Origin: an uncultured Woeseia sp.
GTDB lineage: Bacteria; Pseudomonadota; Gammaproteobacteria; Steroidobacterales; Woeseiaceae
Assembly (NCBI GenBank): GCA_913031125.1
Contig: CAJWFK010000013.1
Coordinates: 1 to 64,000 of the forward strand
DNA length: 64,000 bases
Direction: 5' to 3'
Part shown: one piece after another, positions 39,150-47,730 of the stretch
Layout of the letters: each line of letters begins with the position of its first letter
Numbering within the stretch: position 1 is the stretch's first letter
Program-made: the position numbers and the translations under genes
Notes under the pieces: generated by a model
Told to the model about the DNA's origin: nothing
Database searches by the model: none
The model's input: the letters and a program-made list of their open reading frames with translations, nothing else

Positions 39150-41948
39150 TTATCCAATAGATGTCCGAATCCACTCGCCGTCAATACGCCTGATCTCGTA
39201 GGAGGGCCAGTACTGATTATCAAGCTTCAGTGTGACAATTTCGACAGCACCGTTCCATGTAACAGTTTTTATTCGTACAGAGCTCTGGTCATCTTTTCCA
39301 CTAACCACATCAATAAAGGTTTGAAGATCAGGTATTTCTTTACCATCGACGGCAACAATGCGTCTGCCGGCCCACAAACCGTATCTACTAGCCGGTGAAC
39401 CGTAATTGAAGAAAGCAATATAAACGCCGGTCTGGTCAATCGCGCGCTGCGCTGCCATTGCCCTATGTGGATTCTGCAACAAGGTCCCGGCCCAAGAAAA
39501 AATATGGCTGATGCCGACACCGTCAAGAACGGCAGTGTCAATATCCAGCAAGAGCAACTCACTATTCCTCCAAACTGTTAGTCCTACCCCCAGTTTCTGC
39601 ACAGCTTGTTCTAATTCACGGAAAGTAGACACTAGTTTGTTGTCTACTGCCAAAATCATGTCTCCGTTCCTAAGTTGTCTCGCTGCATTCGAACCAGCAA
39701 CTAGCCGAGTTACCGTAAGCACACGGCGTCCCACAGGATTATGACTCTCGAGCTTATCCAACCATTCCTCATCCAAACCTAATTTTCTAGCCGCGAAAAG
39801 CGGTGTATAACCAAGTTCTGCCTCAAGAGAAAAAATAGGGTGCCCTGAACGAACAACACTTACAAATTCGCGTACGATTTCTGCCGATATGCCGCGATTA
39901 ACTTGCCCAGCTTCGCCACCAGATTCATAGGCAAAACTGACCCACTTCGCAACTACCTTTCCATCTTCCCCAACGATAACACCATCAATGTTTTCGGGAG
40001 CATTTACCAAAGAAATTGTTTCAAGATTAGTTTCACGGAAACGCATCGTCCGTGACAGTGGCAAAGTAATTGGATCTATTGAAGCGACCATTGTTTCCTG
40101 GTGCACAAGCTGGTGGTCACCTTTAAGTCCAACTACCCACAAATTATCGCCAACTTCTACTTTTTCTGCAGAGAACTGGGCAGCTTGCACCGGGGTATCG
40201 CCAATAAGATCCGGTTCGTAAGCAACCATCGCAAGATTATGCACCGGATGTATATACTCGACGCGTCCTGCAACCTGAAGAGAACCGGCAAACGTAATGG
40301 TAACGTCTCCAATCGCTATAGGTACCGTATTGCGATCAACTAAGACAAGACCACGCTCAACATCAACAATGAGTCCGGTCCCATAATAGTGACGATCAGC
40401 AACACCAGAAACTGTATATGGCAGATCAAACGTGACCATTACTAAACTAGGCATTACTAGGTTGACGCGAGGGTCACCATTTTTCGGAAATTTTGTACTT
40501 CCAGACCGGGATTTGGATGGCTCAGGACCAGCGGCAAGCTTTCTGCATGGCCATAAACCAGTATCATCATTGCGTCTACAATGTTGGGCTGGAAACCACG
40601 TTCGATCCATTTCGATCGAACGGACGATACTATTCCTTGAATCTTCAATCGTATGATAACGAAATGTCGCTCGATCACCGTCAGCCAGTTTACTGAGCTC
40701 CCGTTCCATTTCTCCTATATTCACTACAGGTATCCCTGCCACTTCAGAAATGATTGCAGCCCTAGGAATAGCTGCCCGGGAAAACATATATCCCGGACTA
40801 GCTATGTACACCCCTTTTTGGGGCCTGTTGTAGTGTCGTGCCTGATGATATGAAACGTTGTGGACGACAGCATCACCAAATTCGAGAAATTCATCCGGCA
40901 GGAACTCATGTAAATCAGCTACCGTTATCTCCTTAGTAAATGGGCGTCCCCCACGTTCGATTTTAATCTTAATCACCTTGCCAACTGAATCATCCATTAG
41001 TGCTGCTAAGGGTATAAATTCGGTGACCAATTCCCCATTAACACTAACTAAGATATCGCCCGGTTCAAATTCACCATGCGAAACCGAGCCCGGAATGATC
41101 TGCTGCACTGTAAGCATTCCTGTCTGATCAGGAAAACGGCGGCGGACCAAATCCTCGCTTTTGCTCGTCAATCCAAGCCGGCGAAGCTCATCAAACGGTT
41201 TGCGCTCAAATACCGTTTGTATAGTCCCTCGGGTGACCGGTTCACCGGATTGGATCAGTTTCATAGCGCGCTTAACTCGGTCTAGTGGCAGAAAAAAACT
41301 GCTTGCCGAATTGTTGTTGCCCCCAGCGTTCAATGCCACGACCTCACCTTTTATATTAATAACGGGCGAGCCAGAAGAGCCTCCGGACGTGCTCGATGCC
41401 GCTTGAAAATAAAAAGTGTTGAAATCATTGTATTTTCCGCGGCCATAATCTGGTGCCTTACGATCCAGCCGGGCTATTGTTCCAGCTAAGATAGAGAGTT
41501 GCTCACCAGCATCATTTCCGACGACCCGTACTTCAAGGCCAGTCCGTGCTGAACCGGGCACAAGTGGCAATTCCGCTGGCTCCATGTACACCAGATCTTC
41601 TGGGTCATACCTAAATAATCCAAAGTCATGCACCGGATCACGATAGATTGGAGTCAACCTGACTTCCTCTTTATTCAGGAAGATTGCCTCGGCTATAACG
41701 GGCCCCGGAGTTACCACATGCCGATTCGTTAGTATTAGCCCCCGTTCTGCATCGACAACGAATCCAGTCGCCTGACTCGATGAATTCCACTCAGTATCAA
41801 ACGCACGAGTGCTATCTACCCGAATGGAAACAACTCCGCTAGCGATGCGCTTTAAAGTACCCGCCCATTCTGGCTCTTCAGCCCAAGCGTGCAAACTCAT
41901 TAGAAATAGGCAATAAAAGGTGATACTGATCTTTTGTATAGGTCTCAT
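39150..41948 (-). CDS. Double-protease HtrA-type protein with four PDZ-like domains (Nma111-like)
   Basis: A 932-residue protein with a signal peptide ending near AWAEEP. The first trypsin-like domain (about 30-235) has an intact triad: His77 in LTNRHVV, Asp108 in VHDFGL and Ser192 in GGSSGSPV. Two PDZ-like domains follow (about 275-345 and 375-445). A second protease-like domain (about 510-705) has lost its triad: the His position reads VDRNTV (Asn540), the Asp position reads VHNLAM (Asn571) and no GxSG is present. Two more PDZ-like domains (about 735-805 and 835-910) complete it. This is the plan of yeast Nma111/Ynm3 rather than DegP. Here it should act in the periplasm on misfolded proteins. 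Confidence 0.85.
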   Translation of the reverse strand: MRPIQKISITFYCLFLMSLHAWAEEPEWAGTLKRIASGVVSIRVDSTRAFDTEWNSSSQATGFVVDAERGLILTNRHVVTPGPVIAEAIFLNKEEVRLTPIYRDPVHDFGLFRYDPEDLVYMEPAELPLVPGSARTGLEVRVVGNDAGEQLSILAGTIARLDRKAPDYGRGKYNDFNTFYFQAASSTSGGSSGSPVINIKGEVVALNAGGNNNSASSFFLPLDRVKRAMKLIQSGEPVTRGTIQTVFERKPFDELRRLGLTSKSEDLVRRRFPDQTGMLTVQQIIPGSVSHGEFEPGDILVSVNGELVTEFIPLAALMDDSVGKVIKIKIERGGRPFTKEITVADLHEFLPDEFLEFGDAVVHNVSYHQARHYNRPQKGVYIASPGYMFSRAAIPRAAIISEVAGIPVVNIGEMERELSKLADGDRATFRYHTIEDSRNSIVRSIEMDRTWFPAQHCRRNDDTGLWPCRKLAAGPEPSKSRSGSTKFPKNGDPRVNLVMPSLVMVTFDLPYTVSGVADRHYYGTGLIVDVERGLVLVDRNTVPIAIGDVTITFAGSLQVAGRVEYIHPVHNLAMVAYEPDLIGDTPVQAAQFSAEKVEVGDNLWVVGLKGDHQLVHQETMVASIDPITLPLSRTMRFRETNLETISLVNAPENIDGVIVGEDGKVVAKWVSFAYESGGEAGQVNRGISAEIVREFVSVVRSGHPIFSLEAELGYTPLFAARKLGLDEEWLDKLESHNPVGRRVLTVTRLVAGSNAARQLRNGDMILAVDNKLVSTFRELEQAVQKLGVGLTVWRNSELLLLDIDTAVLDGVGISHIFSWAGTLLQNPHRAMAAQRAIDQTGVYIAFFNYGSPASRYGLWAGRRIVAVDGKEIPDLQTFIDVVSGKDDQSSVRIKTVTWNGAVEIVTLKLDNQYWPSYEIRRIDGEWIRTSIG

Positions 41949-42071
41949 ATGGAAAGATTATGCCGGAAAAATGTGCGTTGTAGTTCGTCTTCCATTATCC
42001 CTGAAACTAAGTGATCCGCGAACCAACTCTTTACTTTTATCAATGAAATAAAATCCCAGCTTGTGACCAAG

Positions 42072-42464
42072 CTAATCAGTTATCTCTTCCAGCATTAACT
42101 GGTACTGATCGGGGGTCATCATATTTATAAGGTTTTCGGATGGCCGCACACGAGCAATCCAGCCTTCACCATAAGGATCGGAGTTTATAATTTCAGGAGA
42201 CTCACCTAATTGTTCGTTAACCTCTAGCACCTCACCAGTAACGGGCGCATATATATCTGCAGCCGCTTTTAGAGACTCGATGACAGCAAGCTCTGCTCCG
42301 TCTTCTAATTCCTGCCCTACTTCTGGGAGTTCAATGTATACGAGTTCGCCAAGCACACTTTGTGAATAATCTGTAATGCCGCAGGTGACCGTGCCATCTT
42401 CTTCTTCGCGCAACCACCCATGTTCCTGAGTATATTTCAGGTCACCGGGTAAATCGTTAATCAT
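42072..42464 (-). CDS. gcvH: Glycine cleavage system H protein
   Basis: A 130-residue lipoyl carrier that shuttles the aminomethyl group between the P, T and L proteins. The lipoylation site is the lysine in VIESLKAAADIYAPVTGEV. The N-terminal LKYTQEHGWLREEEDGTVTCGITDYSQ is typical. gcvT and gcvP are not adjacent: the gene stands alone between the Nma111-like protease (123 bases away) and the divergent DUF885 gene. It may belong to a glycine cleavage system encoded elsewhere, or serve only as a lipoyl donor. Confidence 0.93.
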   Translation of the reverse strand: MINDLPGDLKYTQEHGWLREEEDGTVTCGITDYSQSVLGELVYIELPEVGQELEDGAELAVIESLKAAADIYAPVTGEVLEVNEQLGESPEIINSDPYGEGWIARVRPSENLINMMTPDQYQLMLEEITD

Positions 42465-42585
42465 TTATACGAAGTTTTCCCTAAGTTCACTTTCAACAAT
42501 AATCGCAATAATAGCCAAGCTGTCCAATGCTTGCCAGCAAGGCTCGATACCGCAACAATATATTACTTAGAGCTGGAGGAAACTC

Positions 42586-44355
42586 ATGAATAAAGTTGCT
42601 GGTTTTTTATTTATATCTATATTTTTCAGTGTCTTGCCATCGTTTGCGGAAAATACCGATGAATTCCAAATGCTCCTTGACGACCATTGGGATTGGCAAA
42701 TGCGCGAAAACCCAGTTTGGGCTTCACGGATTGGTGACCGCCGGTGGAATGACCAGTGGACTGATAATAGTCTTGCTGCCATTAAACAACGACACGAAAA
42801 AACGCAGCTTTTTTTGCGGAGACTGCAATTAATTAATTCTCGGGAGCTGTCACGGCAGGACCAGCTAAACTACGATCTTCTGCGTCGATCACTAGAGAAT
42901 AGGATTGACGGCCATCAGTTCAAAGCATACCTAATGCCGATGAGCCAGCGCGGCGGGGTCCAGTCTCTGGAATCTACGGCTGAATCACTGCGCTTGGAGA
43001 ATCTAGACGACTACGAAGACTGGCTAACGCGTATGTCCAAAATTGAGGACGTTGTTAAGCAGACAATGCAGTTAATGGAAGAGGGTCGAAAAACAGGATT
43101 TATGGCTCCAAAAATCCTAATGGAAAGAATACCAGACCAAATTTCCAGCCAGCTTGTGGAAAATCCGGACCATAGCCCTTTTTATAAAGCATTTAAACAA
43201 ATTCCTGACACTATCGCTGTGGCCGATCAAGAACGCCTTCAGCAAATTGCCAAAACAATTATCGGTGACTCACTAGTACCGACCTACCGAGAATTCCACA
43301 ACTACTTCAACGACATATATTTACCAAACAGCCGGGAAAGCATAGGTGCATCTGGCTTACCAAATGGCGAAGCTTTCTACGAATATCGCACCCAGTTGTA
43401 CACCACAACAAAGATGACGCCCGATGAGATTCATCGTTTGGGCCTCAATGAGGTTAAGCGCATCCGGGATGAGATGCGACTCGTAATCGATGAGCTACAG
43501 TTCGATGGTTCGTTTTCAGAATTTCTGCACTTTTTACGGACTGACCCACAATTTTACTATGAAACACCTGAAGAATTGTTCTCTGGGTACCTAGCAATCT
43601 CAAAAAGTATTGACCCACATCTTGTCAAACTGTTTGGCAAGCTACCACGAATACCATATGGTCTAAGGCCTATCCCGGATAATATAGCGCCTGATACAAC
43701 AACCGCTTACTACAGCGGCCCCGCGGCTGATGGTAGCCGACCAGGCTATTACTATGTGAACCTTTATCGACCTGAGGTTCGACCGAAATATGAGATGGAG
43801 GTTTTATCCATTCATGAAGCCGTACCCGGTCACCACCTCCAAATAGCTCTGCAAATGGAACTGGAGGAAATGCCCAATTTTCGCAAGTACTCTGGCTTCA
43901 CTGCATTCACGGAAGGGTGGGGCCTATATAGCGAAAGTCTGGGTTATGAGATGGGCTTTTACGCTGATCCATACTCAAAGTTTGGTGCCCTAACCTACGA
44001 CATGTGGCGAGCAGTTCGTCTTGTAGTTGATACTGGAATGCATTACAGGGGTTGGACGAGGCAGCAAGCCATTGATTTTTTCAAGGACAATGCGGCTAAA
44101 ACAGAACAAGATATTATTAACGAAATAGACCGTTATATATCGTGGCCGGGTCAAGCCCTTGCATACAAGATAGGCCAACTCAAAATATTGGAACTACGAA
44201 AAAATGCCGCGCAGGGCCTTGGACCTGACTTTGATGTCAAAGCCTTTCATGACGCAATACTCGGTGGCGGAGCACTTCCGCTCGAAGTACTCGAGACGCG
44301 AATGAATCTTTGGCTAGCGGAACAATTTCGACTAAAAGCTAACAAAAACCACTAA
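42586..44355 (+). CDS. DUF885 family exported metallopeptidase-like protein
   Basis: A 589-residue protein with a signal peptide (MNKVAGFLFISIFFSVLPSFAEN) and the DUF885 domain covering nearly all of the mature part. The zinc-binding-like motif HEAVPGHHLQ (about residue 410) and the downstream TAFTEGWGLYSESLG, with its glutamate, resemble a gluzincin HExxH/E arrangement altered to HExxPxHH. Members are thought to be metallo-carboxypeptidase-like, but the substrate of this one is unknown. GCTGGAGG lies upstream of the ATG. It sits among other exported peptidases, consistent with peptide scavenging. Confidence 0.85.
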   Translation: MNKVAGFLFISIFFSVLPSFAENTDEFQMLLDDHWDWQMRENPVWASRIGDRRWNDQWTDNSLAAIKQRHEKTQLFLRRLQLINSRELSRQDQLNYDLLRRSLENRIDGHQFKAYLMPMSQRGGVQSLESTAESLRLENLDDYEDWLTRMSKIEDVVKQTMQLMEEGRKTGFMAPKILMERIPDQISSQLVENPDHSPFYKAFKQIPDTIAVADQERLQQIAKTIIGDSLVPTYREFHNYFNDIYLPNSRESIGASGLPNGEAFYEYRTQLYTTTKMTPDEIHRLGLNEVKRIRDEMRLVIDELQFDGSFSEFLHFLRTDPQFYYETPEELFSGYLAISKSIDPHLVKLFGKLPRIPYGLRPIPDNIAPDTTTAYYSGPAADGSRPGYYYVNLYRPEVRPKYEMEVLSIHEAVPGHHLQIALQMELEEMPNFRKYSGFTAFTEGWGLYSESLGYEMGFYADPYSKFGALTYDMWRAVRLVVDTGMHYRGWTRQQAIDFFKDNAAKTEQDIINEIDRYISWPGQALAYKIGQLKILELRKNAAQGLGPDFDVKAFHDAILGGGALPLEVLETRMNLWLAEQFRLKANKNH

Positions 44356-44402
44356 TAGTTTGAAAACTCCAATTACGTTAGCTGTCATCTAGTAAGGTAG
44401 GT

Positions 44403-46511
44403 TCACTGATTAGCGACATCTGCAATATATGCTCGAATAGCTTCGGCTTCTTCTATCGATAACACTGGAGAAAACGATGCCATGCCACTATCAAGATAAA
44501 TACCCTGTATAACAACACTTTCAAACGCTTCTCTCGTCGTTGTCATAGCTGAATAACGAAGATCAGTGAGCACGCCTCCTGATATAACGGCAAATCCATG
44601 GCACATCTGACAATGCTGCGTATATAAAACACCCCCTGCTCCAACTTGCTCTGGCGAACCAAAAGGTTCTACTCGCACGGTCGACACTGGCAGCTCCGGT
44701 ACGGGTGGCAAAATCGCCGAACCACCAATCTTATAAGCAAAAATACGGCTAATGTTCCGCCGGCTGCCATCCATATTCAATGTTATTCCATTAATATTGG
44801 CAGAGACCGCACCCCATCCGGCAACGACGGCTATATATTGTTCGCCATCTACAGAATAGGTAATCGGAGGGGCAAGAATACCGGTCTGAGTTGCTGCGGA
44901 CCAAAGCTGCTCGCCATTAGTTGCATCAAAAGCAATCAATTCTTCATCAGCCGTACCTTGAAACACTAGGTTTCCTGCTGTTGTCAGTACCCCTCCATTT
45001 TGCATGGTTGCATGAGGCGCACGCCAAACTTCTTCTTGCGTAACTGGGTCCCAAGCTAATAGAAAACCCTGATAAAAATCACCAAAATCCGGGTCAAGTG
45101 GAATCGCTTCCTCAATCGGATCCCAGTTGTTGATTGCCACATTCCAACCCGGCTGAGGCTTCATTTGAAAATTTTCGTCCAATTTGTAAGGCATCGGACT
45201 TTGTTTCGCCGGAATGTAAACGAGACCAGTATCAGGACTGTAAGACATTGGCTCCCAATTATGTGCCCCTGCAGCACCAGGCGTTATAACCTTTGCTGCA
45301 AGTGTCTCATCGTAACGTGCATCGAGGGTTTCGACCGGTCTGCCGGTTTCAGGGTCGATGTGTGTCGCCCAGTTGGTTGGTACGATGTTTTTAGCGGAAA
45401 TAAGTTCCCCATTAGCACGATCAATGACGTAGTAAAAACCATTCTTTGGTGCCTGCATAATAACTTTTTGTGTCCGTCCATCGATTTGTAAATCTGCCAG
45501 TACCATGTGTTGCACGGCAGTATAATCCCATGTATCTCCAGGGACGGTCTGATAGTGCCAAACGTATTTCCCGGTATCTGCATTCACAGCAACAATGGAG
45601 GCCAGAAATAGGTTGTCTCCACCATCAGGACTGCGAATCGATCTCGGCCAAGGTGAACCATTTCCGGTACCGATATAGACAAGATTAAGTTCGGGATCAT
45701 AGGCAAACGAATCCCATGCAGTTCCACCTCCCCCATACTTCCACCACTCTCCTGTCCAGGTTTCAGCTGCCATTGCCTGGGTTTCGTCTTCAAAACCTTC
45801 GGCTGGATTACCCGGCACAGTATAGAACCGCCAAAGCATCTCACCAGTGTCTGTATCGTAGGCAGATACATAACCACGCACACCATACTCAGCACCACCA
45901 TTACCTATGACGAGTTTATCTTTAAAAACGCGTGGAGCACCCGTAATTGTGTAGGCCTGTTCCTGATCAGTCGTGTTGACCTGCCAATTCAGTTCGCCTG
46001 TTTTTGCATCCAGCGACAACAGACGACCATCAAGGGTTGCCGCATAAACATTTCCCTTCCATATTGCTGCCCCTCGATTCTGAACACCGCAACAAGCGAG
46101 AGAATCCCAAATACCTCCCACTTCCGGATCATATTGCCAAAGAAGCTGACCGGTCCTGGCATCTACAGCCTGAACCTTACTCCAGGCACTCGTTGAATAA
46201 AGAACACCATCAACAACGATAGGCGTAGCTTCCTGGCCACGGTTTGTGTCCAGATCTAAATACCAGGCAAGCGCAAGTTCATTAATAGTTGACGCATTAA
46301 TTTGGTCCAGCGGACTAAATCTCTGCTCCGACCACGTCCGTCCATGGGCTAACCAGTTTTCTGGTTCCAAATCAGCATTCAAAATACGTCGATCATCAAC
46401 CCATGGGCCATCCGGCTTGGCAGTCTCAGCCGATTGTTCAGGTTGGCACCCAGTGATCACCAACAGAAATCCAATTAATGCAGTCAGAAAAGACCAGCTA
46501 CAACCCTTCAT
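44403..46511 (-). CDS. PQQ-dependent alcohol dehydrogenase with C-terminal cytochrome c, lipoprotein
   Basis: A 702-residue quinohemoprotein: lipoprotein signal with lipobox ITGC (Cys22), an eight-bladed PQQ propeller (about 40-600) and a C-terminal heme c domain with CQMCH. The vicinal cysteines in DSLACCGVQNRG form the disulfide ring over PQQ. WDYT at the catalytic Asp region has Thr where lanthanide-dependent enzymes carry a second Asp, which points to calcium. It oxidises alcohols or aldehydes in the periplasm and passes electrons to cytochrome or quinone; the substrate is unknown. Most relatives are soluble, so the lipid anchor is noteworthy. The frame is open to 46643, but the lipobox fixes the start at 46511. 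Confidence 0.88.
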   Translation of the reverse strand: MKGCSWSFLTALIGFLLVITGCQPEQSAETAKPDGPWVDDRRILNADLEPENWLAHGRTWSEQRFSPLDQINASTINELALAWYLDLDTNRGQEATPIVVDGVLYSTSAWSKVQAVDARTGQLLWQYDPEVGGIWDSLACCGVQNRGAAIWKGNVYAATLDGRLLSLDAKTGELNWQVNTTDQEQAYTITGAPRVFKDKLVIGNGGAEYGVRGYVSAYDTDTGEMLWRFYTVPGNPAEGFEDETQAMAAETWTGEWWKYGGGGTAWDSFAYDPELNLVYIGTGNGSPWPRSIRSPDGGDNLFLASIVAVNADTGKYVWHYQTVPGDTWDYTAVQHMVLADLQIDGRTQKVIMQAPKNGFYYVIDRANGELISAKNIVPTNWATHIDPETGRPVETLDARYDETLAAKVITPGAAGAHNWEPMSYSPDTGLVYIPAKQSPMPYKLDENFQMKPQPGWNVAINNWDPIEEAIPLDPDFGDFYQGFLLAWDPVTQEEVWRAPHATMQNGGVLTTAGNLVFQGTADEELIAFDATNGEQLWSAATQTGILAPPITYSVDGEQYIAVVAGWGAVSANINGITLNMDGSRRNISRIFAYKIGGSAILPPVPELPVSTVRVEPFGSPEQVGAGGVLYTQHCQMCHGFAVISGGVLTDLRYSAMTTTREAFESVVIQGIYLDSGMASFSPVLSIEEAEAIRAYIADVANQ

Positions 46512-46721
46512 CTGAGCCCCCTTATTATTTTTTATTCGGCTAACTCGCAACCATATTACCTTAAAAATAATTCTTATAACCGCTAACTGAAACCACTCAA
46601 TGAAAATTTTGTTGGTACCACAACGTCCGTGATGATGTCCCAAGCAAAGCTCCTACTAACAACATAGTCTTAAGCTCCTGCCAAAAAATACATTAGTACC
46701 AAAACATGGCACTATCTTCGG

Positions 46722-47726
46722 ATGGCAAAATCTCCGGACCGCCCATTTGTACCAAAAGATGAACAAATGGCACTCATGCCTGAAACATCAGGCAACACAA
46801 TAAACGGTGTAGATGAAACGGAGCACCGGCGGGCAAAACCAATTTACTGGCATAATCCGGATACACTCGCTCACGGTAAGCTACAGCAGTGGTTCTATAC
46901 ACAAAATGCTGATAATCGACACATTATTAAGGCTCGTGAAGATCGCGCAAATATTCTCGCCATCGAATTACCACCAGTGGCTCCGAAGCAAGTTCAGCAA
47001 TCGGCGAATAAATGGACTGAACAGTTGCATGCCTATAGCGAAACATTGGACATGGAACTGTTCGGTATCACAGCTTTTAAGCCTGAATGGGCTTTCGAGG
47101 GAATAAAGATTCGCCAAAAATGGGTCATCATGATTGGAGTCGCTCATGATTATGAAAAAATTAAAGAGGCACCAGCACTGACAGCCGGAGCGGAGGTGGT
47201 CCGACAGTACGGGCGCGGAACAAAAGCTGCCAAGGAGATCGCGTCCTGGATACGAGAACGCGGCTGGGAAGCTATAGTGCATGCTGGACCCATGGCTGGG
47301 CCCTTGCTATTGATACCACCAGCCATAGAGTGTGGCTTCGGAGAATTGGGCAAACACGGATCAATTATCAACAAAGAATTTGGATCCTCGTTTCGGCTCG
47401 CATCCATACTCACTGACATACCACTACTACCAACCAAGAGACAAAGTTATGGAGTGGATGATTTCTGCGCACGCTGCCAAGTATGTGCCAATGCCTGTCC
47501 ACCAGAAGCAATTTTACCCGATAAAGCTATGGTCCGGGGTGAGCTAAAATGGTATGTAGATTTCGATAAATGCCTTCCGTTTTTTAATGAAACAGCAGGA
47601 TGTGCCATCTGCATCGGTGTGTGTCCCTGGAGCATTCCAGAAAGAGGACCGCGCATCATAGAGCAATTGAAACGCCGTACTCAAAGAAGCAGCCTCAAAA
47701 TAAATAAGAATCGCGGTAGTCGCTAG
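46722..47726 (+). CDS. Reductive-dehalogenase-like iron-sulfur protein, cytoplasmic
   Basis: A 334-residue protein with two ferredoxin-type clusters at the C-terminus: CARCQVCANACP, then a cysteine in DKCLPF followed by CAICIGVCPW. The upstream region (RGWEAIVHAGPMAGPLLLIPPAIECGFGELGKHGSIINKEFGSSFRLASILTD) is the cobalamin-binding segment shared by reductive dehalogenases and epoxyqueuosine reductase. There is no Tat signal, so it is not a respiratory RdhA. It is also not QueG, which has a different C-terminus. No membrane anchor gene (rdhB) is next to it. Likely cobalamin-dependent; whether it dehalogenates is open. It converges with the ubiquinone hydroxylase, four bases away. Confidence 0.75.
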   Translation: MAKSPDRPFVPKDEQMALMPETSGNTINGVDETEHRRAKPIYWHNPDTLAHGKLQQWFYTQNADNRHIIKAREDRANILAIELPPVAPKQVQQSANKWTEQLHAYSETLDMELFGITAFKPEWAFEGIKIRQKWVIMIGVAHDYEKIKEAPALTAGAEVVRQYGRGTKAAKEIASWIRERGWEAIVHAGPMAGPLLLIPPAIECGFGELGKHGSIINKEFGSSFRLASILTDIPLLPTKRQSYGVDDFCARCQVCANACPPEAILPDKAMVRGELKWYVDFDKCLPFFNETAGCAICIGVCPWSIPERGPRIIEQLKRRTQRSSLKINKNRGSR

Positions 47727-47730
47727 ATGG

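Noticed and set aside
40000-46000. Several long open frames on the opposite strand of the Nma111-like and PQQ dehydrogenase genes
   Set aside because: They are shadows of strongly supported genes and show no family motifs or ribosome binding sites.
44403-46511. Lanthanide-dependent (XoxF/PedH-type) dehydrogenase
   Set aside because: The diagnostic second Asp is Thr (WDYT).
34329-47726. Genomic island or prophage
   Set aside because: No integrase, transposase, flanking repeats or tRNA junction; codon use looks like the neighbours.
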